Part shown: positions 7,845-17,179 of the stretch, one piece after another
Numbering within the stretch: the first letter of the stretch is position 1
How the letters are laid out: every line of letters starts with the position of its first letter
Source of the DNA: Spirochaetota bacterium
GTDB taxonomy: Bacteria > Spirochaetota > Spirochaetia > Treponematales > Rectinemataceae
DNA length: 64,000 nt
Direction of reading: 5' to 3'
Assembly (NCBI GenBank): GCA_029265615.1
Contig: JAJUIB010000011.1
Location: 42,410 to 106,409, forward strand
The notes under the pieces: model-generated
What the model saw: the letters and a program-made list of their open reading frames with translations, nothing else
Told to the model about the DNA's origin: nothing
Databases searched by the model: none
Position numbers and translations under genes: made by a program

Positions 7845-9628
7845 ACGAACCCATTGTCCTCACCATTGATGGCCGCGAGATAGCCGTCCCGGCGGGCTCG
7901 GGCCTCCTCGAAGCCTGCGCGGCGGCGGGCGCGCGCGTGCCCACGCTTTGCCACCTCGAAGGTATTTCGTCCAACGCTTCCTGTGGAATCTGCGTCGTCG
8001 AGGTCGAAGGGGCCCGCGCGCTCGTCCGCGCCTGCGTGACCGCCGCACAGGCCGGCATGCGGGTGCAGACGGCGAGCGAGCGCGTCATGCGCGCCCGCCG
8101 TGCAATCGTCGAGCTCCTCCTCGCAAACCACCCCGCGGACTGCCTTCTGTGCGTACGAAACGGTAGCTGCGAGCTCCAGGCAATCGCGGAAACGCTCGGT
8201 CCGCGGAAGCGCCGCTTTTCGCCGACGCGGCCGCAGGGCTACGCCGACGCGACAAGCCCCGGCATCGTGCGCGATCCTGCAAAGTGTATCCTCTGCGGCC
8301 GCTGCGTCGCGGTGTGCCGCGAAACGCAAACGGTCGCGGCCATACACTTCGCCGGCCGCGGTGCAAGGACGCGCGTCGCCTCGTTCATGGATCGCGGCCT
8401 TGCCGAAAGCCCCTGCGTGCAGTGTGGCCAGTGCTCGGTGGTCTGCCCGACGGGCGCGATCACCGAGCGGGACGACACGCAGGCCGTGAGCGCCGCACTC
8501 GCCGACCCGAGTCTTTTCGTCGTGGTCCAGACCGCGCCCGCCATTCGAGCGAGCCTCGGCGAGGCCCTCGGCCTCGAACCCGGCGCCCTCGTCACCGGCA
8601 GGATGATTGCGGCGCTCCGCCGCCTCGGCTTCGACCGCGTCTTCGACACGCAGTTCGCGGCGGACCTCACCATCATGGAGGAGGGCAGCGAGCTCCTTGA
8701 GCGCCTCGAACACGGCGGCGCACTCCCGATGATCACGAGTTGCTCTCCCGGCTGGATAAACTTCATCGAAACCTTCTACCCCGCGCTCCTCCCCCACCTG
8801 TCGAGTTGTAAGAGCCCCCAGCAGATGTTCGGGGCTATCGCGAAGACCTATTACGCGGACAAGGCGGGCATCGCGCCCGAATCGATGCGGGTAGTCTCGA
8901 TCATGCCCTGCACTGCGAAAAAGGGCGAGGCGGCGCGGCTGGGCATGAACAGCGCTTGTACGTGGTGGCGCGACAAAGGGCACACCTCCCCCGGCTATCC
9001 TGACGTCGACTGGGCACTCACCACCCGCGAGCTTGCGCGCATGATTCGCGCGGCGGGCATCGACATGGCGGCACTTCCCGAGGAAGACTTCGACGATCCG
9101 CTCGGCCTGAGCACGGGCGCAGCGACGATTTTCGGCACAACAGGCGGCGTCATGGAGGCGGCCCTTCGCACCGTGTGCGAGCGGCTAAACGGCGCGCCGC
9201 TTCCTACACTGGAGTTCACGCCCCTCAGGGGAGTTACGGGCATTAAAGAGGCTCTTGTCGCGGCGGGTGGCAGGGAGCTTCAAGTCGCGGTTGCGCACAC
9301 GCTCGGAAATGCGCGCATCCTCCTTGAGTCCATCGCCCGCGGTGACAGCCCCTATGCGTTCATCGAGGTGATGAGCTGCCCCGGCGGCTGCGTGGGCGGC
9401 GGAGGGCAACCCTTCCGACAACGCGAGACGCATAGGGGCGATCCCGGTCTCGAGGCGCGGAAGCGCGCTCTCTACCGCGAGGACGAGCGGCTTGGTATCA
9501 GAAAATCGCACGAAAACAAGGCGGTCGCCGCGCTCTACGACGAATTCTTAGGTACGCCGCTTGGAACCCTTTCCCACAAGCTCCTCCATACAAACTATGC
9601 CCCGCGGGAAGGAGGATCGGGTTCCTAG
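7841..9628 (+). CDS. hydA: [FeFe] hydrogenase catalytic subunit alpha
   Basis: 595 residues. Order: [2Fe-2S] domain (C37, C48, C51, C65), His-ligated [4Fe-4S] (H97, C101, C104, C110), two [4Fe-4S] clusters (CILCGRCVAVC, CVQCGQCSVVC), then the H-cluster domain with L1 TSCSPGW (about 300), L2 MPCTAKKGEA (about 355) and L3 MSCPGGCVGGGGQP (about 511). A C-terminal small-subunit-like tail (KSHENKAV...LLHTNY) is present, as in NAD(P)-linked multimeric enzymes. It makes or consumes H2 at the H-cluster. Its ATG overlaps the hydB stop (ATGA). None of the maturation genes hydE, hydF or hydG is in this window. The stop codon overlaps the stop of convergent dnaE. Confidence 0.96.
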   Translation: MNEPIVLTIDGREIAVPAGSGLLEACAAAGARVPTLCHLEGISSNASCGICVVEVEGARALVRACVTAAQAGMRVQTASERVMRARRAIVELLLANHPADCLLCVRNGSCELQAIAETLGPRKRRFSPTRPQGYADATSPGIVRDPAKCILCGRCVAVCRETQTVAAIHFAGRGARTRVASFMDRGLAESPCVQCGQCSVVCPTGAITERDDTQAVSAALADPSLFVVVQTAPAIRASLGEALGLEPGALVTGRMIAALRRLGFDRVFDTQFAADLTIMEEGSELLERLEHGGALPMITSCSPGWINFIETFYPALLPHLSSCKSPQQMFGAIAKTYYADKAGIAPESMRVVSIMPCTAKKGEAARLGMNSACTWWRDKGHTSPGYPDVDWALTTRELARMIRAAGIDMAALPEEDFDDPLGLSTGAATIFGTTGGVMEAALRTVCERLNGAPLPTLEFTPLRGVTGIKEALVAAGGRELQVAVAHTLGNARILLESIARGDSPYAFIEVMSCPGGCVGGGGQPFRQRETHRGDPGLEARKRALYREDERLGIRKSHENKAVAALYDEFLGTPLGTLSHKLLHTNYAPREGGSGS

Positions 9629-12600
9629 TCCCGCCAGGCCTCGACCACTCCGCGCACCCCGCACAGCCGCGCGATCACATCCTCGGCGGGCGAGCAGCTG
9701 ATCTGCGGGTTTGCGCGGACGATCGCCTCGCGCCCGCCTTCCGCCGAGGGGACGTGGAAAAACACGGCGCAGGATCCTGCGGATTCAAAAAGCGCGTCGC
9801 GAAGGTCGTAGAGCTCGTCTTCGGACGCGATGCCCGGCACAAGGCGGATGTGCACCTCCCTCCACGACTTATCCTTGAGGCTCGCAGGGTCGGCGATGTC
9901 CTCAACCTTGAAGCTCGGGGCGGAGCGCGAAAGGTCGATCTTGCCGCGCAGACAGAGCACCTTGTCGACGACGAAGCTCGGGCGGAACCGCTCGAGCGTG
10001 TCAGAAAACACGACGATCTCAATCGAGCCCGAATAATCCTCGACCGCGCCGAAGGCCATCTTCTTGCCGTTCTTTGTGATGATCTCGCGGAACTCTTTGA
10101 GCATCGCAACGAGGGTGTAAAGCTTATCGGGGCTCGAGCGCTCGGGATGGCCTAGGTCAAGGTCGGAGCAGCGCTCCCAGGTCTTCCGGAACTCGTCCAT
10201 CGGGTGTCCCGAAAAATAAAACCCGAGAAGTTCCTTTTCGCGCTCAAGAAGCTCCTGGCGCGAAAATTCCTCGGCGGATTCGAATGCGAAGGGCGGGAAT
10301 TCCTCCTCGACGCAGGACTCGAAAAGGCTCGCCTGGCCGTATGCCCCCGCCTCCTCTTTGTTCGCCGCATACTCCACCGCACGCTCGATGTTCTGGACGA
10401 GCTCACGCCGGGAGTGTCCGAATCGGTCGAAACAGCCTGAGAGGACAAGGCACTCGAGCGTCTTTTTGTTCATCGCGCCCGTGCCGATCCGCTCGACAAA
10501 GTCCATAAAGTCCCGGTATGGCCCCTTGGCCGCGCGCTCCGCGACGATGGCCGAGGCGAGCCCGTCGCCGACCCCTTTGATGCCGAGGAAGCCGTAAACG
10601 ATCTTGCCGTCAGAAACCGTAAAATACGCCTCCGAACTGTTCACGTCAGGCGGCTGTATCTCGAGTCCCATCGAGCGCGCCTCGCCGATGTACTCGGTGA
10701 GTTTGTCGGTGTTGGTAATCTCGTTCGTGAGGTTCGCCGCCATGAACTCGGCGGGGTAGTTCGCCTTGAGGTAGGCGGTGCGGTAGGCGACGACCGAGTA
10801 GGCAGCCGCATGCGACTTATTGAAACCGTAGCCAGCGAAGGGGATGAGTATCTCGAAAATGCGATCGGCGTCCTCCGCCTTGAAGCCGTTCTTCACCGCA
10901 CCGGCTATGAATTTCTCCTTTTCCTTCACCATGACCTCGACCTTCTTCTTGCCCATGGCACGGCGAAGGAGGTCCGCCTGACCCAGGCTGTAGCCGCCAA
11001 TCCGCTGGGCGACCTGCATGACCTGTTCCTGGTAGACAATGACGCCGTAGGTCTCCTTGAGGATGGGCTCGAGACAGGGATCGGGATAGGTGATGGGTTG
11101 GCGGCCCCACTTGGAATCGATGAACTGAGGGATGTACGCCATGGGACCGGGGCGGTAGAGCGCATTGAGGGCGATGAGGTCCTCGATGCAGGAGGGCTTC
11201 GCCTGCTTGAGGATACCCTGCATGCCCGAGGACTCGAACTGGAAGACCGAAGTGCTCTTCCCCTCGCCGAGAAGCTCGAAGGTCTTCTTATCATCCTCTG
11301 GAATGCGCTCCTCGTCGAGGTCGATACCGCGTTTCCGCACGAGGTCGATCGTGTTCTTGATGAGCGTGAGGGTTTTGAGACCGAGGAAGTCCATCTTGAC
11401 GAGACCGCATTTCTCGAGAAGGTCCATCGTGTACTGGGTCGCGACGATGCCGGTCTTGGGGTCTTTGAAGAGCGGCACATAGTCAGTGAGCTCGGTCTTG
11501 CCGATCACGATGCCCGCCGCATGAAAACTCGTGTGGCGGTTCTTGTTCTCGAGCTTCGCGGCGATCTCAAAGAGCGTCTTGTAGCGCGGATCCTCGGCGA
11601 GCGTCTTGAGCTTCGGCTCGAGCTCAAATGCCTTTTTAAGCGTCATTTTCGGATCCTCGGGCACGAGCTTCGCTATCTCGTTCGACTCCGCAAAGCTTAT
11701 GTCGAGGGCGCGGGCGACATCCTTGATGACGGCCTTGGCCTTGAGCGTGCCGAAGGTGACGATCTGTCCGACACGCTCGGCCCCGTACTTGCGCGTGACG
11801 TACTCGATCACCTCGCCACGGCGCTCGAAGCAGAAATCGACATCGAAGTCGGGCATCGAAATACGCTCTGGATTGAGGAAGCGCTCAAAGAGGAGCTTGT
11901 AGCGAATCGGGTCGATGTCGGTGATACGGAGCGCATAGGCGACGATTGAGCCGGCGCCCGAGCCGCGTCCCGGGCCGACCGGGATACCGTGCTCCTTAGC
12001 CCAGTTGATGAAGTCCCAGACGATGAGGAAGTAGCCGGTGAACTGCATCTTGATGATAACCGAGAGCTCGTACTCGGCGCGCTCGAGCACCTCGGGCGTC
12101 GGATTCGGATACCGTTTCCTGAGGCCCTCCATCGTGAGATGACGGAGGTAGGCCTCTGGCCCTGCGAAGCCCTCGGGAATTTCGTAGTCGGGAAGGAGCG
12201 GTCCGGGATAGGGCAGCTCGAGCCGCACCATTTCATTCACTTTGAGCGTATTCGAAAGTGCCTCGGGGATCTCGGCAAACAGGGCGGCCATCTCCGCAGG
12301 AGTTTTCATGTAGAACTCGGAGCCGGGGAAGCGCATGCGACCTGAATCGGCGATCTTGCGGTTCGTCCCGATGCAGAGGAGCGCGTCATGAGCCGCGGCG
12401 TCTTCGCGGTCGAGATAGTGCATGTCGTTCGTCGCGATGAGGGGGATGCCCGTCTTTCGCGCGAGAGCGACGAGCGCGCGGTTCACCGTCCGCTGTTCGG
12501 GGATGCCGTGATCCTGCAGTTCGAGATAGAAGTGATCCTTGCCGAGGAGTTCGGCGTAAAAAAGCGCCTTCCGCTCGGCCTCCGCCTCCTTGCCCATAAG

Positions 12601-13044
12601 AATGAGCGAGGGGATCTCCCCGCCGAGACAGGCCGAGCCTCCTATAAGCCCCCGCGCGTGCGCGGCAAGAAGCTCGTCGTCGATCCGCGGTTTGTAGTAG
12701 TAGCCCTCGGTATAAGAGGCAGAGGAAAGCTTAAGGAGGTTCGCATAGCCTTCCGCGTCGCGGGCGAGAAGCACGAGATGCCAGTACTTGTTGCCATTCT
12801 CGGTGCCGGTTTTTTCGCGCCGGGATCCTCCCGCGACATAGAACTCCGAGCCGACGATGGGGTTGATCCCCGCATCCTTGCAGGTGTCGTAGAACTTGAC
12901 CGCCCCGAACATGTTGCCGTGGTCGGTGAGGGCGAGGCCGGGCATGCCCAGGGCCTTGGCCTTGGCGACCATCGCGCCCACGCTTGCCGCGCCGTCAAGC
13001 AGGGAGAAATCCGAGTGGTTGTGGAGGTGGACGAATTCCGGCAT
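9625..13044 (-). CDS. dnaE: DNA polymerase III alpha subunit
   Basis: 1139 residues, normal for DnaE. The N-terminal PHP domain begins HLHNHSDFSLLDG and has LTDHGNMFG. The polymerase core shows GRGSGAGSIVAY and the catalytic PDFDVDF. A tandem HhH region and a C-terminal OB domain (KKMAFGAVEDYSGSIEIVVF) follow. There is no PolC-type exonuclease insertion. The start at 13044 gives MPEFVHLHNH, the usual N terminus; an upstream ATG (13116) would add 24 atypical residues. TATACT ends exactly 6 bases before this ATG, so the mRNA may be leaderless. The stop codon shares bases 9626-9627 with the hydA stop. Confidence 0.97.
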   Translation of the reverse strand: MPEFVHLHNHSDFSLLDGAASVGAMVAKAKALGMPGLALTDHGNMFGAVKFYDTCKDAGINPIVGSEFYVAGGSRREKTGTENGNKYWHLVLLARDAEGYANLLKLSSASYTEGYYYKPRIDDELLAAHARGLIGGSACLGGEIPSLILMGKEAEAERKALFYAELLGKDHFYLELQDHGIPEQRTVNRALVALARKTGIPLIATNDMHYLDREDAAAHDALLCIGTNRKIADSGRMRFPGSEFYMKTPAEMAALFAEIPEALSNTLKVNEMVRLELPYPGPLLPDYEIPEGFAGPEAYLRHLTMEGLRKRYPNPTPEVLERAEYELSVIIKMQFTGYFLIVWDFINWAKEHGIPVGPGRGSGAGSIVAYALRITDIDPIRYKLLFERFLNPERISMPDFDVDFCFERRGEVIEYVTRKYGAERVGQIVTFGTLKAKAVIKDVARALDISFAESNEIAKLVPEDPKMTLKKAFELEPKLKTLAEDPRYKTLFEIAAKLENKNRHTSFHAAGIVIGKTELTDYVPLFKDPKTGIVATQYTMDLLEKCGLVKMDFLGLKTLTLIKNTIDLVRKRGIDLDEERIPEDDKKTFELLGEGKSTSVFQFESSGMQGILKQAKPSCIEDLIALNALYRPGPMAYIPQFIDSKWGRQPITYPDPCLEPILKETYGVIVYQEQVMQVAQRIGGYSLGQADLLRRAMGKKKVEVMVKEKEKFIAGAVKNGFKAEDADRIFEILIPFAGYGFNKSHAAAYSVVAYRTAYLKANYPAEFMAANLTNEITNTDKLTEYIGEARSMGLEIQPPDVNSSEAYFTVSDGKIVYGFLGIKGVGDGLASAIVAERAAKGPYRDFMDFVERIGTGAMNKKTLECLVLSGCFDRFGHSRRELVQNIERAVEYAANKEEAGAYGQASLFESCVEEEFPPFAFESAEEFSRQELLEREKELLGFYFSGHPMDEFRKTWERCSDLDLGHPERSSPDKLYTLVAMLKEFREIITKNGKKMAFGAVEDYSGSIEIVVFSDTLERFRPSFVVDKVLCLRGKIDLSRSAPSFKVEDIADPASLKDKSWREVHIRLVPGIASEDELYDLRDALFESAGSCAVFFHVPSAEGGREAIVRANPQISCSPAEDVIARLCGVRGVVEAWRD

Positions 13045-13050
13045 GGGAGG

Positions 13051-13056
13051 AGTATA
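13051..13056 (-). promoter_or_regulatory. -10 element of dnaE, predicted leaderless
   Basis: TATACT on the minus strand with 6 bases to the ATG. No convincing -35 is visible. No Shine-Dalgarno lies at a usable distance. Confidence 0.45.
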
Positions 13057-13205
13057 GCCTCTCGGGAGCCAGAGGAGGAAGTGGCACGCGTAAAAGCGCC
13101 GTCCCCCCGCCGCCACGACAGGGTTCGCACATCAGAAAATATACACAATACATATAAGCGATACGGCCTGCACCCTGCGGCCGTGCAAACTCAGCCGGAT
13201 CCTCG

Positions 13206-13211
13206 TATACT
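13206..13211 (+). promoter_or_regulatory. -10 element of cheD
   Basis: TATACT, with the cheD Shine-Dalgarno AAGGAG 10 bases further on. The 13130-13180 stretch upstream is AT-rich for this window. The -35 is not clear. Confidence 0.4.
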
Positions 13212-13232
13212 TATCGACAAGGAGCGAACGCC

Positions 13233-13823
13233 GTGGCGTACAAAACCCCAGCACACCTTGAGCGGGTCAATGTCCAACCGGGTGCCAGGTATGCATCGGC
13301 GAAGCCCGTCCTCATTTCGACCCTCCTCGGTTCCTGCATCGCCGCCTGCCTCTACGATGAAGCGGCGGCAGTCGCGGGCCTCAACCACTTTCTCCTTGCC
13401 GCCCCGCGCTATGCGCGGAGCATGCCGATCACCCATACCGACGCCGGGCGCTACGGCATCAACGCCATGGAACTTCTCATCAACGACATGGTGCATCTCG
13501 GCGCGTCGCGAAAACGGCTCAAGGCGAAGGTGTTCGGCGGCGCCTCGGTCATCGGCACCCCGCGCGACAATTTTCTCTGCGTAAGCGAGGTCAATCAGCG
13601 TTTTATACGCGAATACCTCGCCACCGAGGCGATTCCCCTCGTTTCTGAGGACTTAGGCGGCGACCGCGGGCGCCTTGTCTACTTTCATACCGACACCTTC
13701 AAGGTCTTCCGCCGCTACATCGAACGGAGTCGTCTCGGCTCCGTCGAGGCGCTCGAACACGAATTCTGGAAAGATCGCATCGAAAAACCCGAGCGCGAAG
13801 AGGGCGAGGTCATCCTTTTCTGA
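13233..13823 (+). CDS. cheD: CheD, chemoreceptor glutamine deamidase
   Basis: 196 residues. CheD deamidates specific glutamines of methyl-accepting chemotaxis proteins and can partner with CheC. The catalytic pair is present: C35 in LGSCIAACLYD and H52 in GLNHFLLA, at the 17-residue separation typical of the family. KVFGGASV and the AINHRLTDEL-equivalent region also fit. The start is GTG 13233, preceded by ACAAGGAGCG. The C-terminal tail of about 30 residues (EFWKDRIEK...) extends past the usual domain. No other chemotaxis gene is nearby. Confidence 0.92.
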   Translation: MAYKTPAHLERVNVQPGARYASAKPVLISTLLGSCIAACLYDEAAAVAGLNHFLLAAPRYARSMPITHTDAGRYGINAMELLINDMVHLGASRKRLKAKVFGGASVIGTPRDNFLCVSEVNQRFIREYLATEAIPLVSEDLGGDRGRLVYFHTDTFKVFRRYIERSRLGSVEALEHEFWKDRIEKPEREEGEVILF

Positions 13824-13908
13824 ACGCCGCCGCCCCCTGCGCCGCCCCGTGCGCCGCCCCCTGGCAGGCTCCGCGCGCAGCTCGATCCCTCCGAATACAT
13901 GTCCTGCG

Positions 13909-13937
13909 TTGAGAGTTTTCACTTTCCGTGCTAAAGT
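13909..13937 (+). promoter_or_regulatory. Promoter of the TPR/HD-GYP gene, predicted leaderless
   Basis: TTGAGA, 17 bp, TAAAGT, then 7 bases to ATG 13945. There is no Shine-Dalgarno. Confidence 0.55.
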
Positions 13938-13944
13938 GCCGAGC

Positions 13945-15672
13945 ATGAGCCCCGAGGTCTTCGGCGTCGCCGCCGTCCCACATCCGCCGACGTCGAAGTC
14001 GCCGCGCATGGAGGAACTCAAACACCCCTATGCCGCGGCCGAGGCCGCGCTACGGAGCGATCCTGCGAGCGCCCGCGAAAACGCGCTCGCCCACGCCGCG
14101 GAGGCGGAAGCGCTCGGCGAGGGCGCTCTTGCGGCCTATGGCCTCTTCATCGCCGGCTGGGCATCGCTCCAGCTCGGCGACATCTCGCTCGCCCTCGCCG
14201 AATTGGAACGGAGCCAGGCCCTCGCCATCCGTAGCGGCGCCCCGGCGGCGCTCAAAATCCGCATCAAAAACGGGATCGGCATGGCGCTCCACCAACGGGG
14301 ACGCTACGCAGAGGCCGATCGCGCACTCGACCGGGCGCTCGCCGCGGCGCGCCGCCTCGGCGACGAGGCCGTCATCCTCCGCTGTCTCATCAACTACGGG
14401 TTTGTAAAGACCGAGGCGGGCCGCCACGAGGACGCCCTCGCCTTTTTTACCGAAGCGCACGAAATTGCCGTAAGCGCCGGATCGGGATCCCGTGGTCTCG
14501 AGGCGGCACCCGTCACCCTTGGCAACCTCGGCCTTGCGCTCCGGCGCCTTGGCCGCCTTGAGGAGTCCCTCGAACGCCTTGACGAGGCGAGCAAGCTCGC
14601 CCGCACACGCGGCGACCTTATCGGCCTCGCCCACGCGCTCTGTAGCAGAGGGGAGACCCTCCTCCTCATGGACCGCGGCGACGACGCGGAGGACGATCTA
14701 GCCGAAGCCCTTGGCATCTGCCTCCGCATCGGCGCAAACCTCGCAGGCGTCCGCACGGCCGCGGTGCTCGCAAAGCGCAACCTTGACCAGGGCGCCCTTG
14801 ACGAGGCCGAGGCGGTCATCGCGGAGTGGCTCCCCCGCGCGGCCTCGGGCGACTCGCTTCGCCATGCAGAGCTTGTCCGCCTCAAGGGGCGCCTTCTTTC
14901 ACTCCGCGGCCGCTGGCAGGAGGCCTATGAGGCAAGCGAGCTTGCCGGAGAACTCGAACGCCGGGTCGGCCTTTACCCTGCAACCGCCGCGGCGCTCGAC
15001 GTCGACTGCGGGCGTTATGCGCGTAAAACGCGCCGCCTTGAAGAGCGCGTCGAGGGCTGGAGCGAAGCCGTCACCCTCACCCTCGCCGCCCTCATCGAAG
15101 CGAAAGACGCCCCGACCGGCCGCCACGTCGACCGCGCCGCAGAGATCGCACGCCGTCTGGGCGAATACCTCATCGCGACCCACAGCATACCCCGCCTCGA
15201 TGCGCCCCTTCTCGATGCGATCGTCCGCTCGGCCCCGCTCCACGACATCGGCAAAATCGCCGTACCCGATTCCATACTCGGCAAACCCGGCCCCCTCGAC
15301 CCTGAGGAGCGCGAGCTCATGCAGCATCACGTCATCGTCGGCAAGGCACTCCTCCTCGATGCCGCGATGCGTGTCCGCTTCGAACCCCGCGTCAAGGTCG
15401 CCGCAGAGATCGCCGGCTACCACCACGAGCGCTGGGACGGGCAGGGCTATCCCGAGGGGCGGTCCGGTGAGGCGATCCCGCTTCCCGCACGCATCGTCGC
15501 CGTCGCCGACGTCTATGATGCTATCCGCTCGGAGCGCCCCTACAAGCCCGCCTATGCACGCGAGGTCGCCGCCGACTACATTCGCGATAACGCCGGTCGT
15601 CATTTTGATCCGCGTATTGTCCGCGCCTTCCTTGATATCGAAGCCGACATAGCCGCGCTTTACACCCCGTGA
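13945..15672 (+). CDS. TPR-repeat protein with C-terminal HD-GYP domain (c-di-GMP phosphodiesterase)
   Basis: 575 residues. Residues about 20-370 are tandem helical pairs of tetratricopeptide type (for example GALAAYGLFIAGWASLQLGD, then RYAEADRALDRALAAARRLGD), probably a protein-binding sensor. The C-terminal part is an HD-GYP domain: HDIGK (about 433), HHERWDGQGYPEG (about 492) and DVYDAIRSERPYKPA. HD-GYP proteins hydrolyse c-di-GMP, and all core metal-binding motifs are kept here. No signal peptide or membrane segment is seen, so it should be cytoplasmic. An internal ATG (14008) is an alternative start, but the promoter spacing favours 13945. Its possible counterpart is the GGDEF cyclase at 53552. 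Confidence 0.88.
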   Translation: MSPEVFGVAAVPHPPTSKSPRMEELKHPYAAAEAALRSDPASARENALAHAAEAEALGEGALAAYGLFIAGWASLQLGDISLALAELERSQALAIRSGAPAALKIRIKNGIGMALHQRGRYAEADRALDRALAAARRLGDEAVILRCLINYGFVKTEAGRHEDALAFFTEAHEIAVSAGSGSRGLEAAPVTLGNLGLALRRLGRLEESLERLDEASKLARTRGDLIGLAHALCSRGETLLLMDRGDDAEDDLAEALGICLRIGANLAGVRTAAVLAKRNLDQGALDEAEAVIAEWLPRAASGDSLRHAELVRLKGRLLSLRGRWQEAYEASELAGELERRVGLYPATAAALDVDCGRYARKTRRLEERVEGWSEAVTLTLAALIEAKDAPTGRHVDRAAEIARRLGEYLIATHSIPRLDAPLLDAIVRSAPLHDIGKIAVPDSILGKPGPLDPEERELMQHHVIVGKALLLDAAMRVRFEPRVKVAAEIAGYHHERWDGQGYPEGRSGEAIPLPARIVAVADVYDAIRSERPYKPAYAREVAADYIRDNAGRHFDPRIVRAFLDIEADIAALYTP

Positions 15673-15709
15673 TGCTGTTTCAATAAACAAAACGCGGCGC
15701 TTTCCATTC

Positions 15710-15738
15710 TTGTCCAGTACCTGAAACGAGTATATGAT
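15710..15738 (+). promoter_or_regulatory. Promoter of the aminotransferase gene
   Basis: TTGTCC, 17 bp, TATGAT. The transcript would have a leader of about 30 bases carrying the Shine-Dalgarno CAAGGAGCG. Confidence 0.5.
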
Positions 15739-15774
15739 GGGTTAGCCCGCACGAAGTTCACAAGGAGCGTTCTC

Positions 15775-17130
15775 ATGGCCATGAGCCTCGCCGATCTTGG
15801 CACCTCGGTTCTAAAAACGGAATACGCAGTCCGCGGCCCCATCGTCGCACGTGCCCAGGAGCTCGAGCGCGCCGGCAAAAAAATCATCTACTGCAACATC
15901 GGCAACCCCCAGGCCCTCGAGCAAAAGCCCCTCACCTACCTCCGCCAGGTTCTTGCGCTCGCCGCCTGGCCCGAGCTCATGGAAACGGCCTCCGCCGTCT
16001 TTCCGGTCGATGCCGTCGCTACCGCCCGTGCATTCCTCGCAGGGTCCAAGCATGGCCTCGGCGCATATTCAGAGTCAAAAGGCGTCCGGTTTGTCCGCGA
16101 GGCGGTCGCCGAGTTCATCGCTCGCCGGGACGGCATCGCCGCCGACCCCGAGGCGATCTATCTCACCGACGGCGCCTCCAAAGGCGTCCAAACCGCCTTG
16201 CGCCTCCTCATCGCCAAGCCGAGCGACGGCATCATGATCCCCATCCCCCAGTACCCCCTTTATTCCGCCACCATCACCCTCTATGAGGGCAGGCAGGTCC
16301 ACTACTACCTCGATGAGGCGAACGATTGGAAACTCTCCCGCAAAATGCTCGAGGATTCCTACGACGGCGCCATCTCCGCCGGCACCCGCGTCAAGGCGAT
16401 CTGCGTCATCAACCCCGGCAATCCCACCGGCTCCGTCCTCGACCGCGCTAACGTCCAGATGATCCTCGAGTTCGCGCGGGAAAAGGGCATCGCCGTGCTC
16501 GCCGACGAGGTATACCAGGAAAACGTCTATCGCGCAGGCGAGCGCTTTGTCTCGTTTGCCCGTGTCCTCGAAGAGGAAGGCATGAAGGACGTTTCGCTCT
16601 TCAGCTTTCACTCCTGCTCGAAGGGCTTCCTCGGCGAATGCGGCCTCCGCGGCGGCTATTTCGAAATCCGCAACATCCCCGCCGACGTCGCGGCTCAGAT
16701 CACTAAACTCCAGTCGGTCTCCCTATGTTCAAACCTCCCCGGCCAGCTCGCCACCTACATCCTTGTCAGACCGCCGCGCGAGGGCGAAGCCTCGTTTGCG
16801 CTCTATGCCAAGGAACGCGACGCGATTCTCGGCGCGCTTAAGGAACGGGCCGCCCTCCTCGCCGAGGGACTCAACAAAATCCCGGGCGTCGAATGCAACG
16901 CCGTCGCCGGCGCGATGTATGCCTTTCCGAAAATCAGCCTCCCTGCAGGCCGGACGGACGAGGAGTACTGCATGGCCCTCCTCGAGGCGACGGGCATCTG
17001 CGTCGTACCGGGCTCGGGGTTCGGACAGCTACCGGGCACGGCGCACTTTCGCACGACTATTCTGCCTCCCACCGAACGCATCAAAGATGTCGTTCGCCTC
17101 TTCGCCGAATTCCACGGAAGCTATCGGTAG
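15775..17130 (+). CDS. Class I/II PLP-dependent aminotransferase, alanine aminotransferase type
   Basis: 451 residues. Fold type I motifs are clear: YSESKGVRFVREAVAEFI, the INPGNPTGS substrate/PLP loop, ADEVYQENVY, the PLP lysine in HSCSKGFLGECGLRGGY and the late Arg in HFRTTILPP. The sequence near the lysine (SKGFxGECGxRGGY) and the length resemble alanine (glutamate-pyruvate) aminotransferases more than AspC. Expected reaction: alanine + 2-oxoglutarate to pyruvate + glutamate. It starts at ATG 15775 after a CAAGGAGCG site; ATG 15781 is also possible. The stop TAG forms the first three bases of a dispersed repeat copy. Confidence 0.88.
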   Translation: MAMSLADLGTSVLKTEYAVRGPIVARAQELERAGKKIIYCNIGNPQALEQKPLTYLRQVLALAAWPELMETASAVFPVDAVATARAFLAGSKHGLGAYSESKGVRFVREAVAEFIARRDGIAADPEAIYLTDGASKGVQTALRLLIAKPSDGIMIPIPQYPLYSATITLYEGRQVHYYLDEANDWKLSRKMLEDSYDGAISAGTRVKAICVINPGNPTGSVLDRANVQMILEFAREKGIAVLADEVYQENVYRAGERFVSFARVLEEEGMKDVSLFSFHSCSKGFLGECGLRGGYFEIRNIPADVAAQITKLQSVSLCSNLPGQLATYILVRPPREGEASFALYAKERDAILGALKERAALLAEGLNKIPGVECNAVAGAMYAFPKISLPAGRTDEEYCMALLEATGICVVPGSGFGQLPGTAHFRTTILPPTERIKDVVRLFAEFHGSYR

Positions 17131-17149
17131 TGTTACGAAGCTTGTGAAC
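17128..17149 (+). repeat. Dispersed short repeat, copy 2 (at the 3' end of the aminotransferase gene)
   Basis: Full consensus TAGTGTTACGAAGCTTGTG followed by AAC. Its first three bases are the TAG stop codon of the upstream gene. In the frame that continues into the parvulin gene it reads SVTKLVN. Confidence 0.85.
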
Positions 17150-17179
17150 ACCGCCCCCGCGGCGAAAAAGGAGATCCCC

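Noticed and set aside
10810..11949. 379-codon open frame on the plus strand inside dnaE
   Set aside because: It is antisense to strongly conserved DnaE motifs and reads as a charged, low-complexity product typical of GC-rich shadow frames.
17128..17149. Repeat as an integron attC or recombination core
   Set aside because: GTTACGA does not fit the GTTRRRY core, there is no long imperfect palindrome around the copies, and no integrase is in the window.
17140..17179. Upstream extension of the parvulin gene through the repeat
   Set aside because: The frame is open, but the AAGGAG site directly before ATG 17180 and the family length support the shorter protein.
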